Shown here: positions 52,801 through 61,479 of the stretch, piece after piece
Layout: each line of letters opens with the position of its first letter
How positions within the stretch are numbered: the first letter of the stretch is position 1
From: Pseudomonas sp. LS1212
Lineage (GTDB): Bacteria; Pseudomonadota; Gammaproteobacteria; Pseudomonadales; Pseudomonadaceae
Direction of reading: 5' to 3'
DNA length: 64,000 nucleotides
Assembly (NCBI RefSeq): GCF_024741815.1
Contig: NZ_CP102951.1
Coordinates: 2,991,001-3,055,000 of the forward strand
The notes under the pieces: generated by a model
What the model was told of the DNA's origin: nothing
Database searches by the model: none
What the model saw: the letters and a program-made list of their open reading frames with translations, nothing else
Made by a program: the position numbers and the translations under genes

Positions 52801-53003
52801 TGGCATTCATCCTGGGCGTGGTCCCGCTGGCCATCGCCACCGGCGCCAGTTCCGCCAGCCAACAGGCCATCGGTACCGGTGTGGTCGGCGGCATGCTCAG
52901 CGCGACCCTGGCAGTGGTGTTCGTACCGGTGTTTTTCGTGGTGGTGATGCGGTTGGCCGGGAAAGGCAAACCGGTGCAGCGCACGGCTGTTGATTCGCTG
53001 TAA
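49884..53003 (+). CDS. RND multidrug efflux permease (AcrB/MexB-type)
   Basis: A 1039-residue HAE1-family pump with 12 membrane segments and two large periplasmic loops. The start MPQFFIDRPVFAWVIALFI, the proton-relay aspartates in TM4 (GILVDDAIVVVENVER) and the lysine in TM10 (GLSAKNAILIIEFAKS) are present. It exports drugs or other amphiphiles by proton antiport together with the adaptor upstream. Substrates cannot be predicted. Confidence 0.93.
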   Translation: MPQFFIDRPVFAWVIALFILLAGAMSIPQLSVEQYPNVAPPQVEIYATYPGASAQTLDESVVSLIEQELNGADNLLYFQSQSSLGSATITATFAPGTHPDLAQVDVQNRLKMVESRLPQAVIQQGLQVEKTSAGFLLLVTLTSEDGRLDEVSLSDYLARNVMNEIKRLKGVGKAQVYGSERAMRIWIDPQKLIGFNLTPGDVNAAIAAQNAQVAAGSIGDLPGRSTQEITASVVVKGQLSTPQEFADIVLRANLDGSKVKIGDVARVEIGSEEYQYGTRLNGKPSTAFSVQLAPGANALETATLIRVKMDELSRYFPAGAKYDIPYDTAPFVKVSISQVIYTLAEAMVLVFAVMYLFLQNIRYTLIPTLVVPVALMGTFAVMLALGFSINVLTLFGMVLAIGILVDDAIVVVENVERIMAEEGLSPRDATRKAMSQISGAIVGITLVLVAVFIPMAFMQGSVGVIYQQFSLSMATSILFSAFLALTLTPALCASLLKPITPGEHQQKRGFFGGFNRRFEALTQGYQRWVVQALKHSGRYLLIYGVLLIGLGLCFSRLPSSFLPVEDQGYTITDIQLPPGASKNRTLQVVEQIEAHNAQEAAAANSTVLLGFSFSGSGQNAALAFTTLKDWSERATEDSAAALAERANTAFGAIKEAIAYSVLPPPLDGLGTSSGFEFRLQDRAGLGHATLMASRDQFLAAAKKSQVLVNVRESALAESPQIQLEVDRSQANALGVAFADIGTVLSTAVGSAYVNDFPNQGRMQRVIVQAEGDQRSQIEDLLKIHVRNDSRRMVPISAFTRAHWTQGPVQLTRYNGYPAIAVSGEPAPGYSSGEAMSEIQRLIDQLPVGMGLEWTGLSLQERMSGDQAPMLLGLSLLIVFLCLAALYESWSIPTSVLLVVPLGVLGAVLAVTLRGMPNDVFFKVGLITLIGLSAKNAILIIEFAKSLVDEGHDLIDATVQASRLRLRPIVMTSLAFILGVVPLAIATGASSASQQAIGTGVVGGMLSATLAVVFVPVFFVVVMRLAGKGKPVQRTAVDSL

Positions 53004-53008
53004 ACACC

Positions 53009-53057
53009 GCCAGGGGAGCCCTGCGGGACTCCAGCGCAGCCTGGCGGCAGCTGCTAC
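53009..53057. repeat. Second copy of the extragenic repeat seen at 22093-22196
   Basis: GGGGAGCCC-TGCG-GGACTCCAGCGCAGCCT and then GGCAGC-GCTAC match the right-hand part of the palindrome near 22150-22196. The left arm is absent. Confidence 0.6.
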
Positions 53058-53244
53058 ATTTCGCCTTCACCCTGAGCGTGGCGGTGCAGACAGCCGATGT
53101 CGGTGTCGCCAGCCTGTTCGACTAAGCTCAACAGGTGTCCCATGCGTTGAAAAAGCCGCAAAAATCCTGTGACGAACGCAACGGGTTTGACTCCGGCCGT
53201 CACCTGACCGAAGCTGAGGCCCTTTTCGCGGCTCGGATTCACGC

Positions 53245-54300
53245 ATGCCCAAGGCTCCACGTTATTCGACCATCAGCCTGATACTGCTCGTCATCCTGGG
53301 CGTGGGCTGGTATGTCCTGCGCGATGATGCGCCAGAACCACCCCAGACGCTCAAGCACAGTTACACCAAGGCTCTGGAGCAGGCACACAATGGCCTGCCT
53401 GGCGCTGCACGCGTGCTGTACCAGCAACTGGCCCGCAGCGATCTTTCGGACGTGCGCCGCGCCAGCCTGCACGCCGAGCTACCCAACTACCCCAGCCCGC
53501 AAGCCTTGAAGCTGGCCGATGCGGACTTGCAGCACCCCTCGCCACTGGTCCGCCAGGCTGCGATCGACAGCGTGGTCGGCCTGGTACCAGGACCGCAACG
53601 CAGCCTGTTGCTCGGCCCGTTACTGAGCGACGACGACCACAGGATACGCTTTGCCGCCGCCAAGGCCATGCTCGGCCTTGGCCCCGATGAACTCGGGTTG
53701 TATTACGGGCCGCTGCAGACGGTGCTGGATGAATATGTTCGAGTCCTCCAGGCCGAGCTCGACGACGGCCCCGCGCAACTGCTGCTGGCGCGGCTGTACC
53801 TGCATGACGGTGCCTACCCCGAGGCCCTGGCTGCTCTGCAGCGTTGCCTGACGCTCACGCCTGACGACCTCGATGCAGTGGCGCTCCAGGTCCAGGTCCT
53901 GGAACGCCAGGGGCAAACCGACCAGTCGCGGCAAGTATTGGCCGATCAACTGATCCGCCACCCGGACTCGGCGTTCCTGCAACACGAGCTGGGCCTCTGG
54001 TTGCTGCGCCACGGGCAAAGCGAGTACGCCTTGCTTGCCTTTGCCAGGGCGCTGGAGCTTGAGCCGGACAACTCCCAGTATCGCTACACCCTGGCTACCA
54101 GCCTGCACGACCTGGAACAAGTCGAGGCCGCCCAGAAACAGCTCGAAGCCATCCTTGCGCAACAACCCGCCAACCGCAAGGCACGGCTGCTGCTGATCAG
54201 CTATTGGAAGGAAACCGGGCAACTGCAGAATGTGCAGGTACTGCTGGCCCAACTGGAGCAGCAGAACCCTGACGATCCGATCCTGCAACAAGGGCTCTGA
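53245..54300 (+). CDS. Membrane-anchored HEAT/TPR-repeat protein
   Basis: A 351-residue protein with an N-terminal membrane anchor (residues 9-25, ISLILLVILGVGWYVL). Two HEAT-like repeats follow (HPSPLVRQAAIDSVVGLV and DDDHRIRFAAAKAMLGLG), then about four TPR units from residue 165 to the end (for example LHDGAYPEALAALQRCLTLTPDD). Such proteins are scaffolds; in some genomes they accompany multiheme cytochromes. No partner is evident here. It stands alone after the efflux genes. Confidence 0.7.
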   Translation: MPKAPRYSTISLILLVILGVGWYVLRDDAPEPPQTLKHSYTKALEQAHNGLPGAARVLYQQLARSDLSDVRRASLHAELPNYPSPQALKLADADLQHPSPLVRQAAIDSVVGLVPGPQRSLLLGPLLSDDDHRIRFAAAKAMLGLGPDELGLYYGPLQTVLDEYVRVLQAELDDGPAQLLLARLYLHDGAYPEALAALQRCLTLTPDDLDAVALQVQVLERQGQTDQSRQVLADQLIRHPDSAFLQHELGLWLLRHGQSEYALLAFARALELEPDNSQYRYTLATSLHDLEQVEAAQKQLEAILAQQPANRKARLLLISYWKETGQLQNVQVLLAQLEQQNPDDPILQQGL

Positions 54301-54336
54301 ATCCGAAGTTGAACCGCCCGCAACGGGCGTGGTCCA

Positions 54337-55103
54337 GTGATAGAGAGCTGTTTGTTGGCCAATGCCGCCTGTCGTCACCTTTCCCCTGACCCGCGAGGGC
54401 GGGCGCTGATGACCGCCAGTGGCAAACAGGCTCAACGGCCGGTTACCAGCCCTGGCGCGCAACTGGGCAATGTGATGCTCCTGGAACGGCCCTTCCCTCC
54501 CGCTACGCTGATCAGTCTGGTAGGATTCTCCCGCCGCCAGTCGCTCGACTCAAAACCTGTGGAGCTGAACCCGTTGGTCACGGCCATGGCCGAGTTTCTG
54601 CAGGGAAGCCTCAATGAATGCATCGAGCTCCAGCTGGACCTGGGCCAGGATTTGTGGGTAGCCGAAGCCGACCCTCATCAAGTGGAAAGTGCCCTGCTCA
54701 ACCTAGTGATCAACGCCCGTGACGCCATGCCCAACGGCGGGCAGCTGCGAATCCAGACATGCAATCAATACCTGGACGAGCGCTTACCCGTAACCAACAC
54801 AACCTGGCGGTCGGTGACTATGTGGTCCTGAGCGTGAGCGACAACGGTTGTGGCATGCCGCAGAGCATCATCAATCGCGCGTTCGACCCATTTTTCACCA
54901 CCAAGCCCATTGGCCAGGGCACGGGCCTGGGGCTTTCGATGATCTACGGTTTCTGCAAGCAATCGCAGGGGCATGCAGCGATCAAAAGCCAGGTTGGCAA
55001 GGGAACCACCGTCAGTGTGTATTTACCGCGCCATAGCGGTCAGCAAGCGATTGCCGAGCCTGCCCTGCCCCACGAGGCGCAGGATCAGGCCAACAGCTTC
55101 TGA
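54337..55103 (+). pseudogene. Decayed hybrid histidine kinase (internal deletion and frameshift)
   Basis: Early codons encode the end of a pseudo-receiver domain (LGNVMLLERPFPPATLISLV). This runs directly into GFSRRQSLDSKPVELNPLV, which normally follows the H-box, so the PAS region and phospho-acceptor His are missing. The ATPase domain follows ([14 protein letters not shown]), but the frame is lost near 54785-54795 and runs to a stop at 54831. The continuation is in another frame: [36 protein letters not shown], then a stop at 55103. Both lesions disable the protein. The frameshift alone could be a sequencing error; the deletion could not. Confidence 0.8.
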
Positions 55104-55462
55104 ATCTCTTCTTGCAGGATATCCAGATCAAACGGCTTGGCCAGGATCGGCGCCGTGCGCGCGATCGGGCTGCCAGATTCAAGAATCTCCTGCGGATAAC
55201 CACTGATGAATATCACCTTCAAGTCCGGGCGTAGCTTCACGGCAGGCTCGGCGATCATCAATCCGGAAATCCCTCCCGGCAAACGATAGTCGGTAATCAT
55301 CAAATCCAGGTTCGGTTTGCTCGCAAGAATCTCGAACGCTTGCTCACCGTTTTCTGCCTGCAGGACCCGATAGCCCTCGCCTGATAGATAGGCGGCGAGC
55401 ACCATTAGAATCGCGGGCTCGTCCTCAACGATCAGGACGACATCTTCTGCATCTTCACTCAT
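55085..55462 (-). CDS. Single-domain response regulator (receiver only)
   Basis: A 125-residue CheY-like receiver domain. It has the acidic pair in [12 protein letters not shown], the phospho-acceptor Asp in [12 protein letters not shown], the FISGY position and the conserved Lys in ILAKPFDLD. It has no output domain. It probably received phosphate from the kinase whose decayed gene converges on it and overlaps its end by 19 bases. The typical pair is hybrid kinase plus receiver. Confidence 0.87.
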   Translation of the reverse strand: MSEDAEDVVLIVEDEPAILMVLAAYLSGEGYRVLQAENGEQAFEILASKPNLDLMITDYRLPGGISGLMIAEPAVKLRPDLKVIFISGYPQEILESGSPIARTAPILAKPFDLDILQEEIQKLLA

Positions 55463-55542
55463 GGAAAGCCTATGTTGTCTCTATCTGCCCATACGACCAT
55501 GCCAACTGAAGGAGGTTGCCTGGTCGCGGGACTTTATCAGGC

Positions 55543-56742
55543 CTAGCTTACAGTATTATTCGACAAGGGCAGGCTGACATGGAACAACGCCCCTTCACCG
55601 ACCGCACTCTGCACGCTGATGGTTCCGCCATGGGCGGCCACGATCTGCTCGGAAATGTACAGCCCCAACCCCAGCCCGGCACTGATATGACTGGCCGAAA
55701 CCCGCTCGAACTGCTGGAAAATGCGCTTCTGGTTTTCTACGCTGATGCCAATACCCTGGTCGGATACGTCGACACAGGCCATGCCCTTGTCGACGTAGAC
55801 CCTGACATGAATCGGGCTCTTGGCACCGTAGCGCAAGGCATTGGTCAGCAGGTTGGCGATAACCTGCTCGATGCGGAACTCGTCCCAGGTTCCGAGCACG
55901 GGGTACGGTGCATCCAGGCTCAATGACGCATCGGCATCCGCCACCTGTGGGGCGAAGTTTTCCAGCATTCTGGCGACCAGTTTCGTCAGGTCGAAACCTG
56001 TAGGCCGGATCGACAGCTTGCCGGTGCGAATGCGCGAGGCGTCGAGCATGTCTTCGATCAAACGGATCAGGCTCTTGATCTGCCGCTCATCGCGATCGAC
56101 CATGGCACGCATTTTGTCGAGGGTAAACGCATCGGCGTTGCCCCGATCCAGGTGCAACTTGCGCAACTGGGTTTCCAGGATCAACCCGTTCAGGGGCGTA
56201 CGCACTTCGTGCGAGACGATGGACATGAAGTCATCGCGCATGCGCACCGCATGCTCGAGTTCTTCCTGGGTCACCTGGAGGCGCTCGAGCAGCACCTCTT
56301 GCTCCCGGCGGCTGCATTCCAACGCTTCGACTTGTCGATTGATGGCCTTGCGCTGGCGGTAGAGGTCGACAAACACACTGACCTTGCTCTTGACCGCATG
56401 GATATCCAGCGGCTTGTGCAGGAAATCCACCGCGCCGCTTTCATAGCCCTTGAAGGTGTAGTTCATTTCCCGGCCTGCGGCACTGACGAAGACAATGGGA
56501 ATGCTCTTGGTCTTTGCCGTGCTGCGCATCAGCTCGGCCAATTCAAAGCCGTTCATCCCGGGCATCTGGACATCGAGAATGGCCATGGCGAATTCATGTT
56601 GCAGCAGGAGGGAAAGGGCTTCGTCGGCAGACAAGGCCTTGTAGACGGCGCGATCCTCCCCCCTGATCAGCGCCTCCAGCGCCAACAGCTTCTCTGGCAG
56701 GTCGTCGACGATCAGCAATTTCGCTTCGATGTTGCTTGGCAT
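55543..56742 (-). CDS. Response regulator-histidine kinase fusion
   Basis: A 399-residue protein. A receiver domain (residues 7-122; KLLIVDDLPEKLLAL, AILDVQMPGMNG, DFLHKPLDI) is followed by a short coiled coil. The HisKA domain has the H-box SIVSHEVRTPLNGL (His about 177), and the HATPase domain has NLLTNALRYG, DQGIGIS and AGLGLGLYIS. It has no membrane segment, so it is a cytoplasmic relay or integrating kinase. It is the last gene of the minus-strand operon with the CHASE3 hybrid kinase, cheR and the cheB remnant. The former cheB reading frame ended inside this gene. Confidence 0.88.
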   Translation of the reverse strand: MPSNIEAKLLIVDDLPEKLLALEALIRGEDRAVYKALSADEALSLLLQHEFAMAILDVQMPGMNGFELAELMRSTAKTKSIPIVFVSAAGREMNYTFKGYESGAVDFLHKPLDIHAVKSKVSVFVDLYRQRKAINRQVEALECSRREQEVLLERLQVTQEELEHAVRMRDDFMSIVSHEVRTPLNGLILETQLRKLHLDRGNADAFTLDKMRAMVDRDERQIKSLIRLIEDMLDASRIRTGKLSIRPTGFDLTKLVARMLENFAPQVADADASLSLDAPYPVLGTWDEFRIEQVIANLLTNALRYGAKSPIHVRVYVDKGMACVDVSDQGIGISVENQKRIFQQFERVSASHISAGLGLGLYISEQIVAAHGGTISVQSAVGEGALFHVSLPLSNNTVS

Positions 56743-56863
56743 GGGGTTTTTTCCAGCTCGGCGAGCAAATGCCCTATGCCGTTCAATGGGAGAATGAAAT
56801 CAGGCGCATGCAGCTTGAGGGCTGCCCGCGGGCACCGATGACAATCGCTTCGGGCCTGTTCAT
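56712..56863 (-). pseudogene. cheB: cheB remnant (methylesterase gene almost completely deleted)
   Basis: An ATG at 56863 overlaps the cheR stop (ATGA) and starts MNRPEAIVIGA, the usual beginning of single-domain CheB proteins, but the frame reaches a stop after 26 codons. In another frame the sequence ends APDFILPLNGIGHLLAELEK and stops at 56712 inside the next gene, matching the usual CheB C-terminus (FxLPLxxIGxLL). The roughly 150 codons between, with the Ser-His-Asp active site, are gone, and the joint is out of frame. Operons with cheR, cheB and hybrid kinase are common in Pseudomonas. Confidence 0.78.
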
Positions 56864-57681
56864 GATTTGCGGAAGATCCTTTCCTTCCTGGCCAATGCTT
56901 CGAACTGATCGGCATAGGCAGAGAAGTCCAGCGTTTCCTTGCTGCCAAGCATCAGAAAACCGCGGTGGCACAACGATTCATGGAACAGGCCGAAGGCCCG
57001 GTCCTGCAATTTCTTGTTGAAGTAGATCAGCACGTTGCGGCATGAAATCAGCTGGGTTTCGGAGAACACACTGTCGGTCGCCAGGCTGTGGTCGGCGAAC
57101 GTCACGTTCTCACGCAGGCGGCTGTCGAAGATCGCGTTGCCATAGGCGGCCGTGTAATAGTCGGCGAACGAGCATCGACCACCGGCTTTCTGGTAATTCC
57201 CCGTATAGGCGCGAACGCTGTGCATCGAATAGATTCCTTGCTTGGCCTTTTCCAGTGAGCTCGGATTGATATCGGTAGCATAGATAATGGTGCGATCGAG
57301 CAAACCTTCCTCGCGCAACAGGATGGCCATGGAATAGACCTCCTCGCCCGTGCTGCAACCGGCGATCCAGACTTTGATCGAGGGGTAGGTCTTGAGCAGC
57401 GGTACCACTTCGCGACGTATCGCCAGGAAGTGCATGGGGTCGCGAAACATCTCGCTGACCGGTATGGTCAGGTACTGCAGCAATTGCCTCAACGTCGTGG
57501 GGTCGTGCAGCACCCGCTCCTGCAAGGCCGACACGGTATTGCATTGCAGTTGGTGCAGCGCATACAGGACACGGCGCTTGATCGAGGACCCGCAATAGTC
57601 GCGAAAATCGTAGCTGTACTTGAGGTAGATGGCCTCCATCAGCAGATGAATCTCGATATCGGTATTGCGCTCCGTTGCCAT
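56860..57681 (-). CDS. CheR-type protein-glutamate methyltransferase
   Basis: A 273-residue SAM-dependent methyltransferase of the CheR family. The N-terminal helical domain has SSIKRRVLYALHQLQ. The catalytic domain has EMFRDPMHFLAIRREVVP, VWIAGCSTGEEVYSMAILL (SAM-binding) and LISCRNVLIYFNKKLQ. In this setting it belongs to a hybrid-kinase operon rather than a flagellar chemotaxis cluster. It is 4 bases downstream of the hybrid kinase stop. Its partner methylesterase gene is destroyed, so any modification it makes would not be reversed locally. Confidence 0.88.
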   Translation of the reverse strand: MATERNTDIEIHLLMEAIYLKYSYDFRDYCGSSIKRRVLYALHQLQCNTVSALQERVLHDPTTLRQLLQYLTIPVSEMFRDPMHFLAIRREVVPLLKTYPSIKVWIAGCSTGEEVYSMAILLREEGLLDRTIIYATDINPSSLEKAKQGIYSMHSVRAYTGNYQKAGGRCSFADYYTAAYGNAIFDSRLRENVTFADHSLATDSVFSETQLISCRNVLIYFNKKLQDRAFGLFHESLCHRGFLMLGSKETLDFSAYADQFEALARKERIFRKS

Positions 57682-57685
57682 GTCC

Positions 57686-60600
57686 CTAGATTCGCTCCAT
57701 TTGCGGTAACCACACCCGGATCAAAGAAAACAGCCGGTTCAGGTCGATGGGTTTGGCCAGGTAATCGTTGGCGCCGGCCTGCAGGCAACGCTCCTGGTCG
57801 TCCTTCATGGCCTTGGCCTTGGCCGTGACGGCGATGATCGGCAGCTTGCGCCAGCGCGGTTCCAGGCGGATCAGCCGGGTCGCTTCAAAGCCGTCCATTT
57901 CCGGCATCATCACATCCATCAGCACCAGATCAATGTCCTCCACTGCATTGAGTTTCTCAATGGCTTCGCGACCGTTGCGACCTATTTCGACAGTCGCCCC
58001 CTTATGCTCCAGGGCGCTGGTCAGTGCGAAAATATTGCGCACATCGTCATCGACCAGGAGGATCTTGCGCCCTTCGAAGACCTTGTCACGACTGCGCGCG
58101 GTCTTGAGCATTTTCTGGCGTTCGTGGGACAACTTCGATTCGACCTGGTGCAGAAACAGCGTCACTTCATCGAGCAGGCGCTCTGGCGAACGCGCGCCCT
58201 TGATGATGATCGAGCGCGAATACTTGAACAGCTCCGCCTCTTCCTCGCGGGTCATGTTGCGACCGGTATAGATGATCACCGGCGGGAACGAACGGATCTC
58301 CTCGCTGGACATGCGCTTGAGCAGATCGTTGCCCTGCATGTCCGGCAACTTGAGGTCGATGATCATGCAGTCGTAGACGTTCGCGCGCAGCAGATCGAGT
58401 GCTTCCTGGGCCAGGCCTACGGCGGTGATTTCGATGTCCTCGTCGCCGATCAGGCGGGCGATGCTGTCGCGTTGCAGGTCATCGTCCTCCACCAGCAAAA
58501 TGTGCTTGAGCTTCTGCGTCAGCCTGGCTTCGAGGCGAGAGAAGACTTCCTTGAGTTGTTCGCGGCTGGTCGGTTTCAACGCATAGCCGACGGCCCCCAT
58601 GTGCATGGCAGCCTCGACACGGTCCTCGACCGAAATTACATGGACCGGGATGTGCCGAGTGGCCGGCAGCTCCTTGAGCCGCTGCAGCACGGTCAGGCCG
58701 GAATGGTCCGGCAGGCGCATATCGAGCAGGACTGCGTCGGGAACAAAGCGCTCGGCCAGGTCGAAGCCTTCGTCGGCGGCTTGGGCGACCAGGCAGCTGT
58801 AGCCCAGCTCGTGGGCCAGGTCAAAGAGGATCCGGGCAAAATTCGGTTCGTCCTCGATCACCAGGATGCAACGATTGGCAAACGGGGCGAGCCCCCGGTC
58901 ATCGGGGAACGCGGCGGCCGGCTCGGTCGCCTCGACGCTGTCGGGAACGACATCGAGCGGAGGACTGAGCGACGAAACCGGCGCTTCATCCGCTGGCGCT
59001 GGCTGATAATGTTCCGGCAACTCCAGGGTAAAGGTGCTGCCCTGCCCCAGTTCGCTGCTGACGGTGATCCGCCCGCCCAGCAGCAGCGCCAGGTCACGCG
59101 AGATCGACAGGCCAAGGCCGGTGCCGCCGTAGCGGCGGTTGGTGGTGCCGTCGGCCTGACGGAAGGCTTCGAAAATGCTCTGTTGTTGATCGTCGGCGAT
59201 ACCAATGCCGCTGTCGTGCACGGCAAAGGCGATGCCACCGGCAGGCAGACGAGAGACGCGCAAGCCGACATTGCCGTGCTCGGTGAACTTATGCGCATTG
59301 GACAGCAGGTTCTTGAGAATCTGCTCGACGCGCTGGCGGTCGGTGTAGAGCATTTGCGGGACGTCGGGCTCGATTTCCAGCGTGAACGTCAGCTGTTTTT
59401 GCGCCACCAAGGGTTGGAACATGCCGCGCAAGCCTTCGGCCAGGCGCACCACGCTGGTGTTTTCCGGACGCATGTCGAGCTTGCCGGCCTCGACCTTGGA
59501 AATATCGAGAATATCGTTGATCAGGTTCAGCAGGTCATTACCGGCCGAATAGATCGACTCGCTGAACCTGACCTGCTCCTCACTGAGGTTGCCCTGTGGG
59601 TTCTCGGCCAGCAGTTTGGCCAGGATCAGCGAACTGTTGAGCGGTGTGCGCAGCTCGTGGGACATGTTGGCCAGAAACTCGGACTTGTACTTGCTTGAGC
59701 GCTGCAGTTCATCGGCGCGGTCCTGGAGCAGTGCCTGGACCTCCTTCAAGTCGGCATTGCGGCGGTTCAGTGCATCGCGCTGTTCGGCCAGCGCTTCGGT
59801 ACGCTCGGCCAGTTGCTCGTTGGTCTGCTCCAGTTCCGCCTGCTGCGCTTCCAGGTGCGCCTGGGACTCCTTGAGCACGCATGACTGCTCTTCGAGCTCT
59901 TCGTTGGCGGTCTTGAGTTCTTCCTGCTGCACCTGCAACTCTTCATTGAGCTGCTGGGTCTCGGCAAGGACTTCCTGCAGGCGCTGGCGATAGCGCGCTG
60001 CCTCGATCGAGGTACCCAGGTTACTGGCCAGCAGCTCCAGCAGTTCGATATCACGCTCGGCCAACTCACGCAAAAAGCCCAGCTCCACCACCCCGTTGAT
60101 CTGCTCATCGTTGGTGGTCGGCACCACCAGCACACTGCGTGGCGAGCCTTCGCCCAGGCCCGAACTGAACTTGAAGTAGTCGCCCGGCACGTCGTCCAGG
60201 CGCAGCAGCCGCGCCTGCTGGACCGCCTGGCCGACGATGCCTTCGCCACTTTGCAGGGTTTGCTCCTGGGCCTCCTGCTCGCCGGAGAAACCATAGGAGG
60301 CAACCCTGCGCAGGCCGCCATGCTCATCGCGCACATAGACCGCCGCCACGACGCTGCCCAGGTAGCGGGCAAAAAACTCCAGGATGTTGCGCCCCAGCAT
60401 CTGCAGGGACAGCTGGCCCAGCACCTGGTCGGCCAGTTCGGTCTGGCCGGTACGTAGCCAGGCTTGTTGTTGCAAGCGCCTGGCACTGTTCTGTTGGGAC
60501 ACCAGGCTGGCTGAGTAGCTATTCGACAGCTCGAGCAGATCCCGTCGGCCGAAAAAGGCCAGCAGGCAGCTGAGAACCACTACAAACAACAGGTACATCG

Positions 60601-61165
60601 CGCTGGCCAGGACGGTGGTGCGGCTGACATCTTCATTGCGTGCAACCCGCAGTTGCTGCTCCATCGAGACGAACTGATCGTACTCCTTGCGGATTTCATC
60701 GGTCAGGCGCTTGCCCTGGCCGGCCCGGACTGCTGCGGGGTAGTCGCCATTGCCACGGCGCAACGCAATCATCTGCCGGGCGAAGCTGTCCCATTCATTC
60801 TGCAGGGCCTGCAACCGGGCCACCCGGTCGACCTGCTGCGGGTTGTCCGCCACTCGGTCCCTGAGCGACGACAGCTCGGCAGTGATGCGCGGCCTGGCGA
60901 CTTCGTAGGGATCGAGAAACTGCTCATCGCCCGTGATCAGGTAACCGCGCATGCCGGTTTCCATGTCGATGGAGAGCTTCAGCGCTTCATTGGCGTTGGT
61001 GATGACCCGGTCAGTGTGTTCCACCCATTGGATGACCGAGAGCAAGTAGCTGATGACGGCGGCGAATACCATCGCGCTCAACAGGCCTACCCCCAGGGGC
61101 AGGGACACGTTGCGGCTCAGAAGCTTGCGGAAACTGCGCTCATCAATAGCAGGAGGCTGGATCAT
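57686..61165 (-). CDS. Hybrid sensor kinase: CHASE3-GAF-HisKA-HATPase-three receivers
   Basis: A 1159-residue kinase. TM1 (about 25-45) and TM2 (about 195-215) flank a CHASE3 domain (VEHTDRVITNANEALKLSIDMETGMRGYLITGDE). Next come a GAF domain (about 240-385), a long coiled coil, a HisKA domain (ANMSHELRTPLNSSL, His near 503) and a HATPase (NLLSNAHKFTE, GTGLGLSISRDL). Three receivers follow at about 765-880, 886-1000 and 1028-1145, with acceptor Asps in AVLLDMRLPDHSG, CMIIDLKLPDMQG and LVLMDVMMPEMDG. ATG 61165 was chosen; 25 upstream codons to 61240 look non-conserved. It heads the operon with cheR and the fusion kinase. Confidence 0.88.
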   Translation of the reverse strand: MIQPPAIDERSFRKLLSRNVSLPLGVGLLSAMVFAAVISYLLSVIQWVEHTDRVITNANEALKLSIDMETGMRGYLITGDEQFLDPYEVARPRITAELSSLRDRVADNPQQVDRVARLQALQNEWDSFARQMIALRRGNGDYPAAVRAGQGKRLTDEIRKEYDQFVSMEQQLRVARNEDVSRTTVLASAMYLLFVVVLSCLLAFFGRRDLLELSNSYSASLVSQQNSARRLQQQAWLRTGQTELADQVLGQLSLQMLGRNILEFFARYLGSVVAAVYVRDEHGGLRRVASYGFSGEQEAQEQTLQSGEGIVGQAVQQARLLRLDDVPGDYFKFSSGLGEGSPRSVLVVPTTNDEQINGVVELGFLRELAERDIELLELLASNLGTSIEAARYRQRLQEVLAETQQLNEELQVQQEELKTANEELEEQSCVLKESQAHLEAQQAELEQTNEQLAERTEALAEQRDALNRRNADLKEVQALLQDRADELQRSSKYKSEFLANMSHELRTPLNSSLILAKLLAENPQGNLSEEQVRFSESIYSAGNDLLNLINDILDISKVEAGKLDMRPENTSVVRLAEGLRGMFQPLVAQKQLTFTLEIEPDVPQMLYTDRQRVEQILKNLLSNAHKFTEHGNVGLRVSRLPAGGIAFAVHDSGIGIADDQQQSIFEAFRQADGTTNRRYGGTGLGLSISRDLALLLGGRITVSSELGQGSTFTLELPEHYQPAPADEAPVSSLSPPLDVVPDSVEATEPAAAFPDDRGLAPFANRCILVIEDEPNFARILFDLAHELGYSCLVAQAADEGFDLAERFVPDAVLLDMRLPDHSGLTVLQRLKELPATRHIPVHVISVEDRVEAAMHMGAVGYALKPTSREQLKEVFSRLEARLTQKLKHILLVEDDDLQRDSIARLIGDEDIEITAVGLAQEALDLLRANVYDCMIIDLKLPDMQGNDLLKRMSSEEIRSFPPVIIYTGRNMTREEEAELFKYSRSIIIKGARSPERLLDEVTLFLHQVESKLSHERQKMLKTARSRDKVFEGRKILLVDDDVRNIFALTSALEHKGATVEIGRNGREAIEKLNAVEDIDLVLMDVMMPEMDGFEATRLIRLEPRWRKLPIIAVTAKAKAMKDDQERCLQAGANDYLAKPIDLNRLFSLIRVWLPQMERI

Positions 61166-61479
61166 CTTCAAAGGCCTGGACGATGTGACGATGACTGGAG
61201 TGTGCCGCACGCTGGAGCAAAAGGTGTGATGTACCGGCAAATGATCAGCTGTTCCTTACTGATTTTCTGCGGTGTCACTAGGGTTTCTAGAAGGGTATGA
61301 CACTAATTGCCAGTCATTGGGCCGCAGACCGTGCTAAAAATTCCGTAGCGGTCCTTGTGCAGGCTCCTGCACAGCGCATCAGGATTTCACAAGGCCATGG
61401 GAACTTAACGGCCACCCAGGCGTATTGATAATTAACCGCCTGTCCCAGGCGTCACAATTACCTGAGCGGGATACCCAAG
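61166..61479. other. Divergent region between hybrid kinase and receiver gene
   Basis: A 314-base gap with no gene. It contains a small hairpin (GTGCAGGCTCCTGCAC near 61357) and promoter sequences for the two divergent signalling genes, none of them distinctive. Confidence 0.35.

Noticed and set aside
61401..61430. AlgU-like promoter (GAACTT followed by TTGA) upstream of the receiver gene at 61480
   Set aside because: The -35 matches but the -10 region fits poorly at 16-17 bases spacing; chance occurrence is likely.
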